The translations under genes and the position numbers were made by a program. A stretch of 13,542 nt of DNA from an uncultured Prevotella sp. (GTDB taxonomy: Bacteria > Bacteroidota > Bacteroidia > Bacteroidales > Bacteroidaceae): assembly GCA_937901345.1 (NCBI GenBank), contig CALCHM010000005.1, positions 1 through 13,542 of the forward strand. Direction: 5' to 3'. Shown here one piece after another: positions 1 through 5,496 of this stretch. The notes beneath the pieces are model-generated. The model was not told the origin of the DNA, made no database searches, and saw nothing but the letters and a program-made list of their open reading frames with translations. How positions within the stretch are numbered: position 1 is the stretch's first letter; every line of letters starts with the position of its first letter.

Positions 1-321
1 ATTCCAACAGAGTTGTGTTATAAACCTGATGGAATGTTAATGACAACAACAAAGCAAGTAGAGAAAGATCGTTATCCAAGATTGATAATGCAAGATTTAG
101 ATGAGCGTTATCCAGATGCTAAAATAGAAAAATTCCAAAAAGTAGAGTATGATGTTAAGTATAGAAAGACTATAACAGATAGAAAATTGGAAACTTATTT
201 CTATATTGAATTATCAGAAAAAATAAAAGGCAAAAAAGATAAGAAATATATAAAGCTAACCTATGACAAGTCATTTAGATATCAAGGATTAGTAGGTTCT
301 ACTGATGAATACGAAGATTAA
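1..321 (+). CDS. 3' end of a probable PepSY-like small protein
   Basis: The reading frame is open from the first base of the window to a TAA at 319-321, so the start lies upstream and at least 106 residues are visible. The tail is lysine-rich and hydrophilic. Its order of elements is a 'KPDG' turn, then T/K-rich residues, then 'YPRLIMQDLDERYPDAKIEKFQKVEYD', then alternating polar and aromatic beta-strand residues ending 'IKLTYDKSFRYQGL'. This resembles the PepSY-like/DUF2874-type periplasmic proteins common in Bacteroidetes ('lP..i...i...yP.a.i...'); that family call is by eye and uncertain. A periplasmic location is inference, since any signal peptide would be outside the window. It overlaps the next gene by 17 nt, so the two are probably co-transcribed and translationally coupled. 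Base composition is strongly AT-rich, like the next gene and unlike the rest of the window. Confidence 0.6.
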   Translation: MPTELCYKPDGMLMTTTKQVEKDRYPRLIMQDLDERYPDAKIEKFQKVEYDVKYRKTITDRKLETYFYIELSEKIKGKKDKKYIKLTYDKSFRYQGLVGSTDEYED

Positions 322-1789
322 AATTATAAAGTATGTAGTCGTAGTGCTAATGCTTTCGATTACATCTTTATATCAAACAGTTTCAGCACAGAAGCAAGTA
401 TATTATAGTTCTGATTGGGGAGAGAAATTACCATCTTTCCCCAATCACTTAATATTAAAATCAAATGTTGTCTTTGTTCATGAAAATATGACAATGACTT
501 GTGATTCTGCAATATTCAATACAGAAGAAAATCTTATAAACGCATACAATAATATCCATATTTATCAAGATACTCTTCATTTATATGGTGATGAGTTCTT
601 TTATGATGCAAATATAAAAGTAGCAGAAGTTTTTGGTGATACTGTAACTTTATATGATGGGAAAATAAACCTTCAAACAGACTATATGGTAATGGATAGA
701 GTTGCTCAAACAGTGCGTTATACAACTCATGCAGATATTTGGGATGAAGAAAATACGCTTGAAAGTAATTTTGGAACGTATTTAATCGATACAAAAGTGT
801 TTGAATTTACCGATGAAGTGTTATTAGAAAATAATTCACTCAATCTAATTTCCGATTCACTCTTTTACGACAGTAAATCAAAGATTGCGTATTTTTTTTC
901 AAAGACTTATATTACTACAAAAGACAGTGTGAAAATCAGTACTTCAAAAGGTTTTTATGATACAAAAACAGATGATGCTACTCTCTATAAAGATAATCAT
1001 ATTATTAACGATAGTAAACAGTTAGTTGCTGATAGTATATTTTATAACACTAAAACAGAAAATTCAAAAGCTTATCGTAATATATGTCTTACAGACAGTG
1101 TAAATCAAATTATTGCTTACTCTCAATATTTAGAAAAGGATAAAAAAGATTCTATTCCATACGTTTTTTTAACAAAGGAAATACTCCTTCAACAAGTAGA
1201 AGAACAAGATACACTTCATTTACATTGTGATAGTATTTGGATATATTTTGATACAACTATGCGAGCAGAGGAAATGTATGCTTATAATCACGTGAAATTT
1301 TATAGAATAGATATGCAAGGTGTAGCAGATACGCTATTTTATGATATAAAAGATTCTTTGGTATATTTTCTTGGACGACCAATTCTTTGGAATGAAAATA
1401 ATCAATTTACTGCCGATACAATAAGTCTAAAAGTGATTGAAAATTCTGTTAGAGAAATGTTTATGTATCCAAATGTTATAATAGCACAAAATTCAGATAC
1501 AACAACAAAACAATATTTCAATCAAATAAGTGGTAGAAAATTTAAAGCAGATTTTTCAAAAAATAGAATAAAGTATGCTGAAATAGAACATCAAGTAAAG
1601 AGTATTTTTTATTTTTGGGAAGAAGATAAAAAAACAAAAAAACTTACAGGAGTGAATATTGGAGAAAGCAGTAAATTAAACCTATATTTTGAAAGAGGAC
1701 GGTTAAAAAAAATGACAGCAATTGATTTGCCAAAATTTTATTTAGACGATAATAATCGTATTGACGAAAAAGAAAAAAACTTAAAATAA
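305..1789 (+). CDS. OstA-like / LptA-family periplasmic lipopolysaccharide transport protein
   Basis: The 494-residue protein starts with a basic N-terminus and a hydrophobic stretch (KYVVVVLMLSITSLYQTVSA, about residues 9-28) followed by Q29, a good signal-peptidase I site after 'VSA'. The mature part is almost entirely short beta repeats of the type 'D(S/T)..FYD..' and 'A..V.F.DTV.L', for example 'ADSIFYNTKTENSKAYRNI' and 'ADTLFYDIKDSLVYFLGRP'. This is the hallmark of the OstA/LptA beta-jellyroll, which forms the periplasmic bridge carrying LPS from the inner-membrane LptBFG complex to LptD. Bacteroidetes versions are longer than proteobacterial LptA (about 185 residues), and this length fits. 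The ATG at 305 lies inside the preceding gene and keeps the full signal peptide. The gene is very AT-rich (many AAA, ATA, TTA codons). The role is family knowledge; the repeats and signal peptide are seen directly. Confidence 0.85.
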   Translation: MNTKIKIIKYVVVVLMLSITSLYQTVSAQKQVYYSSDWGEKLPSFPNHLILKSNVVFVHENMTMTCDSAIFNTEENLINAYNNIHIYQDTLHLYGDEFFYDANIKVAEVFGDTVTLYDGKINLQTDYMVMDRVAQTVRYTTHADIWDEENTLESNFGTYLIDTKVFEFTDEVLLENNSLNLISDSLFYDSKSKIAYFFSKTYITTKDSVKISTSKGFYDTKTDDATLYKDNHIINDSKQLVADSIFYNTKTENSKAYRNICLTDSVNQIIAYSQYLEKDKKDSIPYVFLTKEILLQQVEEQDTLHLHCDSIWIYFDTTMRAEEMYAYNHVKFYRIDMQGVADTLFYDIKDSLVYFLGRPILWNENNQFTADTISLKVIENSVREMFMYPNVIIAQNSDTTTKQYFNQISGRKFKADFSKNRIKYAEIEHQVKSIFYFWEEDKKTKKLTGVNIGESSKLNLYFERGRLKKMTAIDLPKFYLDDNNRIDEKEKNLK

Positions 1790-2014
1790 CGCGAGTTCGA
1801 TGATAAGTAAACAATCATTTACCGTTCCATAGCTTTAATTCAAGAAGTCATCCAGATCGGGATGATCGTAGGAAATCTTCTGTTTTTTGAAAAATTGAAG
1901 AGGAAAAAGGAGTTTGCATTTGAGTTATCTCTCAGCAAGAAGATAGGAAGAAAAGAAAAAAGAAGAAATTCGATTCCGTTTCTTCCTTGAAATTTGAAAT
2001 AAAAAAGAAAAAAT
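1790..2014. other. Intergenic gap, purine-rich, no clear promoter
   Basis: This 225-nt gap separates the OstA-like gene from the aminotransferase. It holds a small perfect hairpin (TCATCC at 1848-1853 with GGATGA at 1860-1865) without a T-tract, a long purine run at about 1935-1968, and a 9-bp inverted repeat (AGGAAGAAA at 1945-1953, TTTCTTCCT at 1979-1987). I see no TAnnTTTG promoter with a proper upstream element. The last 20 nt before the aminotransferase ATG are almost pure A, which is typical of Bacteroidetes translation starts lacking a Shine-Dalgarno sequence. Confidence 0.5.
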
Positions 2015-3349
2015 ATGTCATACGTTCCTGAAAAGATGATATATCTTTGTTTGGCTCACATGTCGGAAAGTGGAGCGGAACAGAAATATGTAAAAGAGGC
2101 ATTTGATACGAATTGGGTTGTGCCTCTAGGACCTAATGTGAATGCTTTTGAGGAAGACTTGAAGTCATTCTATGGCGGAAAAAATGAAGTTGTGGCGTTG
2201 AGTGCAGGTACAGCTGCTGTGCATCTTGCATTGCTTGGCTGTGGTGTCCAACCTGGTGATGAGGTGTTGGTACAGTCATTCACTTTTTGTGCGTCGTCTC
2301 ATCCAATCACATATCTTGGAGCAAAACCGGTTTTTATTGGTTCTGAACCAGAGACATGGAATATGGATCCGGAGCTTCTGGAGGAGGCGATCAAGGATCG
2401 TATCGCGAAGACTGGAAAGAAGCCGAAGGCGATCGTGCCGGTGGCGCTTTATGGTATGCCTTACGACTGTGAAAAGATTATGGCAGTGGCTAATAAATAT
2501 GGTATCCCCGTGATTGAAGATGCTGCGGAAGGTATGGGTTCTCGCTTCGACGGTCAGGTGCTTGGGACGTTTGGTCGCTTCGGTGTGCTCTCCTTCAATG
2601 GTAATAAGATGATTACGACTTCTGGAGGTGGTGCGCTGATTTGTCAAAATGCTGAGGATGCCAACGAGATTATGTGGTATGCCACTCAGGCGCGTGATGC
2701 GTATCCTTATTATGAACATACGGCGATTGGTTACAACTACCGCATGAGTAATGTGTGTGCGGGTATCGGTCGCGGACAGATGACGGTGCTTGATGCTCAT
2801 ATTGCACATCATAAGCATGTGCAGGAGTTGTATCGTGAGTTACTGGAGGATGTAAAGGGTGTGACGCTCCATGATCATCCTGCGGATTCGCGCTACGACA
2901 GTAATTTCTGGCTTTGTGCCGCAACCTTAGACCCTTCGGTGAAGATTGTGGAACAGGAAAATGCTTACAAGGAAGTTATTAAGAGTGCTGTGGGCGGTGC
3001 GGCTGGTGTGATTAAGGCTGTAGATTCGGCTACGACAGACTGTCAACCTAATGATAATGTTGAGGCGCTCCGTGTGTTTATGCTCGCAAAGAAGGTGGAA
3101 TGCCGTCCTGTTTGGAAACCTATGCACAAGCAGCCGGTGTACATGGGTGTTAGTAGTGAGGAGTTAGAAGTGAGTAGTTTGCCTGGCGGAATTGTGCGTC
3201 AGACTTCTGCAAAGAGCGTTGCCTATATCAATGGGGTTTCAGAAGAAATCTTTAAGGTTGGTTTCTGTCTCCCCGCTGGTCCTTATGTGACAGATGACGA
3301 TGTGCGTTACATTGTGGATTGCATTAAGGAGGCGATAATTAACGATTAA
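2015..3349 (+). CDS. DegT/DnrJ/EryC1/StrS-family PLP-dependent sugar aminotransferase
   Basis: The 444-residue protein is a fold-type I aminotransferase that moves an amino group from glutamate to a keto-sugar nucleotide for surface polysaccharide or glycan synthesis (family role). Family landmarks in order: 'FDTNWVVPLGPNVNAFE' near residues 30-46; 'ALSAGTAAVHLAL' (61-73), the cofactor phosphate region; 'VIEDAAE' with D169, expected to pair with the pyridine nitrogen; 'SFNGNK' with K198, the Schiff-base lysine, then 'TTSGGGAL'; 'GYNYRMSNVCAGIG' (239-252); and 'CRPVWKPMHKQPVY' (363-376). It most resembles the PglE-like branch, but the exact substrate cannot be read. Two places are longer than the usual family pattern: about 311-350, and an insertion of roughly 24 residues at 379-402 (see findings). 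M8 is an alternative start; the ATG at 2015 is preferred for its A-rich leader. The last three codons and the stop fall inside a family A intergenic repeat. No other sugar gene is in the window. Confidence 0.92.
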   Translation: MSYVPEKMIYLCLAHMSESGAEQKYVKEAFDTNWVVPLGPNVNAFEEDLKSFYGGKNEVVALSAGTAAVHLALLGCGVQPGDEVLVQSFTFCASSHPITYLGAKPVFIGSEPETWNMDPELLEEAIKDRIAKTGKKPKAIVPVALYGMPYDCEKIMAVANKYGIPVIEDAAEGMGSRFDGQVLGTFGRFGVLSFNGNKMITTSGGGALICQNAEDANEIMWYATQARDAYPYYEHTAIGYNYRMSNVCAGIGRGQMTVLDAHIAHHKHVQELYRELLEDVKGVTLHDHPADSRYDSNFWLCAATLDPSVKIVEQENAYKEVIKSAVGGAAGVIKAVDSATTDCQPNDNVEALRVFMLAKKVECRPVWKPMHKQPVYMGVSSEELEVSSLPGGIVRQTSAKSVAYINGVSEEIFKVGFCLPAGPYVTDDDVRYIVDCIKEAIIND

Positions 3350-3480
3350 CGTTGAGGGTTGAACGTTGAGGGTTGAACGGTTCTGATGTTCTGATGTTCT
3401 GAAGTTCTGAAGTTAAAGTTGAACGGTTAAGGGTTAACGGTTCTGAGGCTCTGAAGTTCTGAAGTACTGAAGTGAACGAT
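3341..3480. repeat. Repeat block 1: family A and B short oligonucleotide repeats
   Basis: Near-tandem units of two types are visible. Family A is AACGATTAACGTTGAG / GGTTGAACG (3341-3380 and again 3416-3440). Family B is a 9-mer TTCTGAAGT or TTCTGATGT repeated at 3381-3414 and 3440-3472. The first A unit starts inside the aminotransferase gene and supplies its stop codon. Neither family encodes a plausible protein. Similar blocks recur at 3921-4020 and 4722-4798 in the same orientation. Confidence 0.85.
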
Positions 3481-3559
3481 TGACGTTGAGAGGGGACGCG
3501 GTTAACGGACAACAGACAACTGTTGGACTATCCAGTATGATTCATTTAATCAACGTGAT
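3467..3559. repeat. Long direct repeat, copy 1 (about 93 nt)
   Basis: This stretch begins with CTGAAGTGAACGATTGACG, runs through GGTTAACGGACAACAGA and CTATCCAGT, and ends TTCATTTAATCAACGTGAT. It is nearly identical to 4012-4097, apart from a short indel after ACAACAGA and a few substitutions. The two copies bracket the ATPase-remnant cassette. The last bases are also the start of a family D unit. Confidence 0.9.
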
Positions 3560-3666
3560 TGTACGGATTAGACAGATTTTATGGTTGACCTGCGGTGCGT
3601 GTTCTTGTCTCCACGTATCACAAGTATCATGAGGATAAACAGTATTGTCTGTGCTATTGATTTTAT
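3549..3666. repeat. Family D unit followed by an inverted C-D composite
   Basis: A 33-nt family D unit (3549-3581, starting ATCAACGTGATT) is read on the plus strand. Further on, 3609-3636 is a 28-nt family C unit in reverse orientation (ends CTCCACG and GAGGAT) and about 3634-3666 is a degenerate family D unit also in reverse. On the minus strand the order D then C is the same as at 5598-5661 on the plus strand, so the composite has been moved as one piece and inverted. Confidence 0.7.
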
Positions 3667-3700
3667 CTTGTCTACGAACAACGGGGCTGTGATATTTTGA

Positions 3701-3756
3701 ATTTGCACTATGAATGTGCGGTTTTGTTGATAAATCTGCACTTTCGTAGTGCAAAT
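3701..3756. repeat. 25-bp near-perfect inverted repeat (hairpin) upstream of the ATPase remnant
   Basis: The left arm 3701-3725 begins ATTTGCACTA and the right arm 3732-3756 ends TAGTGCAAAT. 21 of 25 positions pair around a 6-nt loop. Each arm is itself a small palindrome (GCAC...GTGC on the left, GCACT-TTCGT-AGTGC on the right), so the DNA could form one long or two short hairpins. It ends 41 nt before the remnant's ATG, with a weak promoter-like TGTATTTG between (3761-3768). Confidence 0.8.
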
Positions 3757-3797
3757 TTTGTGTATTTGCAAGTGAAAGATAATTTAAACTTGGAATT

Positions 3798-3935
3798 ATG
3801 GAACAATTATATCAAACGTCTCGTTTGTTAGTGAAGTCTGTTGATACCTTATTTGTACGCTATTTGTATGATAGAATAAAATGGAATGGGCGTATGTTAG
3901 GGATTGTTGGACCGAGGGGGAAGTTGAGCGATTAA
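3798..3935 (+). pseudogene. 5' fragment of an AAA-type ATPase gene (DUF4143-type), broken at Walker A
   Basis: The ATG at 3798 opens a 45-codon frame reading MEQLYQTSRLLVKSVDTLFV then RYLYDRIKWNGRMLGIVGPR, G, K, L, S, D and stop. The part up to 'LGIVGPRG' matches the N-terminus of a large family of Bacteroidetes ATPases that I know from memory (AAA_14 with C-terminal DUF4143), where the next residues are 'VGKTT', the rest of the Walker A P-loop. Here the homology stops at 'GPRG', at about nucleotide 3920, and family A repeat sequence follows and provides the TAA. The product lacks the whole ATPase core and should not hydrolyse ATP. I therefore call it a gene remnant. It could still be expressed as a short peptide, since its start region and upstream hairpin are intact. 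Confidence 0.75.
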
Positions 3936-4020
3936 AGTTGAGAGTTTAACGTTGAGGGTTGAACGTTGAACGATTAACGTTGAGAGTTGAACGAATGATG
4001 GTTCTGAAGTTCTGAAGTGA
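3921..4020. repeat. Repeat block 2: family A and B short repeats
   Basis: Family A units (AAGTTGAGCGATTAAAGTTG, then repeated GTTGAGGGTTGAACG and AACGATTAACGTTGAG at 3969-3984) are followed by two family B units (GGTTCTGAAGTTCTGAAGT at 4000-4018). The 16-mer at 3969-3984 is identical to the one at the end of the aminotransferase gene (3341-3356). The block begins exactly where the ATPase homology ends. Confidence 0.85.
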
Positions 4021-4097
4021 ACGATTGACGTTGAGAGGGGAAGCGGTCAACGGACAACAGATGAACTATCCAGTTTGATTCATTTTATCAACGTGAT
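4012..4097. repeat. Long direct repeat, copy 2 (about 86 nt)
   Basis: This is the second copy of the sequence at 3467-3559, ending CATTTTATCAACGTGATG. Downstream of it the two copies diverge completely: a family D unit and the ATPase cassette follow copy 1, and the toxin-antitoxin promoter region follows copy 2. That places a junction at about 4097. Confidence 0.9.
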
Positions 4098-4123
4098 GCT
4101 GGCGAGCAATTTGATAAGAATAT

Positions 4124-4154
4124 TTTGGGGTGTCCGCAAATATCTGTAATTTTG
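4124..4154 (+). promoter_or_regulatory. Bacteroidetes-type promoter of the toxin-antitoxin operon
   Basis: TTTG at 4124-4127 and TAATTTTG at 4147-4154 are 19 nt apart, matching the -33 TTTG / -7 TAnnTTTG consensus of the Bacteroidetes primary sigma factor. Transcription would start near 4160, leaving a leader of about 25 nt before the antitoxin ATG at 4186. Confidence 0.75.
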
Positions 4155-4185
4155 CTAGGGTAAACACATTTAATATATTGAGACT

Positions 4186-4440
4186 ATGACTACACTTCAG
4201 TTGAATGCAGAAATATATGAGGCATTGAGCATTATTGCTCAGGATGAATCGTTGCTGAAAAAAGCGGCTCGCTCATTGAAGCGCCTTGCCTCCATGAAAA
4301 AGGACGAGACGTTGATGAGTGAGAAGGAGTTTTTTGAAGAGGTTGACAAAGCACGTGAACAAATTCGTGTCGGGAATAGTAAGAAAATGCTTCAGCATGA
4401 AAGTTTGGATGATTTTTTAGAACGCAATGGTTATGTATGA
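4186..4440 (+). CDS. Antitoxin of a YoeB/Txe-type toxin-antitoxin pair
   Basis: The 84-residue acidic-basic protein has an N-terminal strand and helix ('MTTLQLNAEIYEALSIIAQD'), a basic helix ('LLKKAARSLKRLAS', about residues 23-36) and a charged C-terminal half ('EKEFFEEVDKAREQIR'; 'SLDDFLERNGYV'). It is small, lies directly upstream of a recognisable RelE-superfamily toxin and overlaps it, so an antitoxin role follows from context. In such pairs the N-terminus dimerises and binds the operon's own promoter, and the C-terminal tail wraps and blocks the toxin. It is not a textbook YefM; I cannot place it securely in a named antitoxin family. The promoter immediately upstream is probably its autoregulatory target (inference). 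Confidence 0.8.
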   Translation: MTTLQLNAEIYEALSIIAQDESLLKKAARSLKRLASMKKDETLMSEKEFFEEVDKAREQIRVGNSKKMLQHESLDDFLERNGYV

Positions 4441-4705
4441 AGTTGTTTTCTCTGAAAAAGCAATACAAGACATTTTGCGTTTGCGAAAGTCAGAACCTTC
4501 GGCATACAGGAAGGTCGGAAAATTAATAGAAGAACTCAAGATTCATCCGACTGTAGGAACTGGACATCCAGAACAGTTAAAAGGTAACCGATCGGGGCCG
4601 TGGTCTCGTGTTGTAACCAAGAAGCATCGCTTGATTTATGAAATCGTAAATCATGAGGTTCGTGTTGATGTCCTTTCTGCTTATGGACACTACGATGATA
4701 AGTAA
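4427..4705 (+). CDS. YoeB/Txe-family toxin, ribosome-dependent mRNA endonuclease
   Basis: The 92-residue protein has the full YoeB pattern: an N-terminal 'YEVVFSEKAIQDILRL' helix region, 'GKLIEELKIHPTVGTGHPEQL', 'GPWSRVVTKKHRLIYEI' and a C-terminal 'AYGHYDDK'. The residues equivalent to the E. coli YoeB catalytic set are present: E49 (in PEQL), R68 (in HRLIY), H88 and the following Y89. Family members bind the ribosomal A site and cleave the mRNA codon there, halting translation. The frame overlaps the antitoxin by 14 nt from ATG 4427, or 8 nt if ATG 4433 ('MYEVVF') is used; the latter matches relatives slightly better. All key residues are intact, so the toxin looks active. It is flanked on both sides by family A/B repeat blocks. 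Confidence 0.92.
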   Translation: MVMYEVVFSEKAIQDILRLRKSEPSAYRKVGKLIEELKIHPTVGTGHPEQLKGNRSGPWSRVVTKKHRLIYEIVNHEVRVDVLSAYGHYDDK

Positions 4706-4721
4706 GTGTTACTGTATAGGG

Positions 4722-4798
4722 GGAACGGTTAACGATTAAAGTTGAACGATTAACGATTAAAGTTGAAAGGTTCTGAGGTTCTGATGTTCTGATGTTCA
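4722..4798. repeat. Repeat block 3: family A and B short repeats
   Basis: Three family A units (AACGGTTAACGATTAAAGTT and two more through 4767) are followed by family B units (GGTTCTGAGGTTCTGATGTT and one more) to 4798. The orientation is the same as in blocks 1 and 2, so the toxin-antitoxin cassette is bracketed by like repeats. AAAGTTGAAAG at 4759-4769 pairs perfectly with CTTTCAACTTT at 4814-4824, giving an 11-bp stem over a 44-nt loop. Confidence 0.8.
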
Positions 4799-4863
4799 TT
4801 TCCGTTGTCAATTCTTTCAACTTTCAATGTTCGTCGTTGACTAAGACTATTCGCATTACTAAT

Positions 4864-4897
4864 ATCCTCGGCATCTTGTGGTGTCGGGGATTTTTTT
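4864..4897 (+). terminator. Strong intrinsic terminator
   Basis: ATCCTCGGCATC (4864-4875) and GGTGTCGGGGAT (4880-4891) form a 12-bp stem including three G-T pairs over a TTGT loop, followed directly by a run of seven T (4891-4897). It points rightwards and lies about 160 nt after the toxin gene, so it probably ends the toxin-antitoxin transcript after the repeat block. It may instead be left from a lost gene. Confidence 0.8.
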
Positions 4898-4935
4898 ACC
4901 GCGTATCTCGGGGGTTTACGTATAGTTCTGCTTAA

Positions 4936-5221
4936 ATCCTCGTGATCCTCGTGATCCTCGTGATCCGTGGAGCTTTCATTTCCGGAGGTCTCTCGGATTT
5001 CCGCAGATTTATCCTTGTGATTCTCGTGATTCGTGGAGTTTTCATTTCCAGCGTATTTCGGTGATTTACACGGATGGTTCTGCTTAGATCCTTGTGATTC
5101 TCGTGATCCGTGGAGAATATTTGACTCCAGAGGATCTCACGGATCTGCGCGGATTTATCCTTGTGATCCTCGTGATTCGTGGAGGTTTGCTTCCGGGGTA
5201 TCTCTCGTATCTGCTCAGATT
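4936..5221. repeat. Tandem array of family C composite repeats (four units)
   Basis: Each unit has a 28-nt core of the form ATCCTTGTGAT-YCTCGTGAT-YCGTGGAG (cores at 4945-4972, 5011-5038, 5088-5115, 5157-5184). A related 38-49-nt segment follows each core, typically TTTCATTTCCGGAGGATCTC then ACGGATTTGCGCGGATTT. The first core carries an extra 9-nt CTCGTGATC step (from 4936), so the core is itself built of 9-mers. Translated frames through this array give repeated 'CDPRDPW/CDSRDSW' peptides with no family resemblance, so I do not call genes here. Confidence 0.9.
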
Positions 5222-5251
5222 GTCTTAGTCTAGGAGATATGGTAACGAGAA

Positions 5252-5358
5252 ATGGTGAAATTCGTGAGATCTGTGAAATTCGTGTTCAAAAATAATATCC
5301 AACGTGTACTTGCGTTTCTTTTCCTTGGAACACGAATCGCTCGAATTGCACGAATGCC
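5252..5358. repeat. Family E inverted pair of ATTCGTG repeats
   Basis: 5259-5287 carries AATTCGTG ... ATTCGTGTTC and 5328-5356 carries GAACACGAAT ... CACGAATG, the reverse complement. The inner 10 bases (ATTCGTGTTC at 5278-5287 and GAACACGAAT at 5328-5337) match perfectly and the outer parts match well, 21 of 29 in my hand alignment. The loop is about 40 nt. No gene is present. Confidence 0.75.
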
Positions 5359-5376
5359 GTGCGGGTTACTTTATTC

Positions 5377-5493
5377 GTCAACGTGATTATACTGATTCTA
5401 CGGTTTTGCTATGCAGGAAAAGAAATCTGTGTCATCTGTTTAATCAGTTGATTTTTTATTGTCAACGTGATTGCATTGATTGTATTGTTTTGC
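5377..5493. repeat. Two family D units (33 nt each)
   Basis: The units at 5377-5409 and 5461-5493 each start GTCAACGTGATT, have a variable centre containing TGATT, and end GTTTTGC. Both are exactly 33 nt, as is the third at 5598-5630. The first is preceded by TGCCGTGCGGGTT, which recurs as TGCCTTGCGGGTT before the third (5577-5589). The spacer 5410-5460 shows nothing else recognisable. Confidence 0.8.
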
Positions 5494-5496
5494 TAG

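Noticed and set aside
1848..1987. Small inverted repeats after the OstA-like gene as a terminator
   Set aside because: The stems are short or far apart and none is followed by a T-tract, so a terminator cannot be supported.
3542..3771. Minus-strand open frames of 67-70 codons over the inverted C-D repeats
   Set aside because: They are composed of repeat and palindrome sequence with no coding signs, and lie opposite the ATPase upstream region.
4536..4820. Minus-strand 94-codon frame over the toxin gene and repeat block 3
   Set aside because: Its N-terminal part is a translated family A repeat ('STLIVNRSTLIVNRS') and the rest is the shadow of the toxin gene.
4945..5184. CRISPR-like geometry: four 28-nt repeats separated by 38-49 nt
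   Set aside because: The would-be spacers are related to each other (shared TTTCATTTCC and CACGGATTTGCGCG), the repeats vary, and further copies are dispersed and inverted. No cas gene is present. This is an interspersed repeat family.
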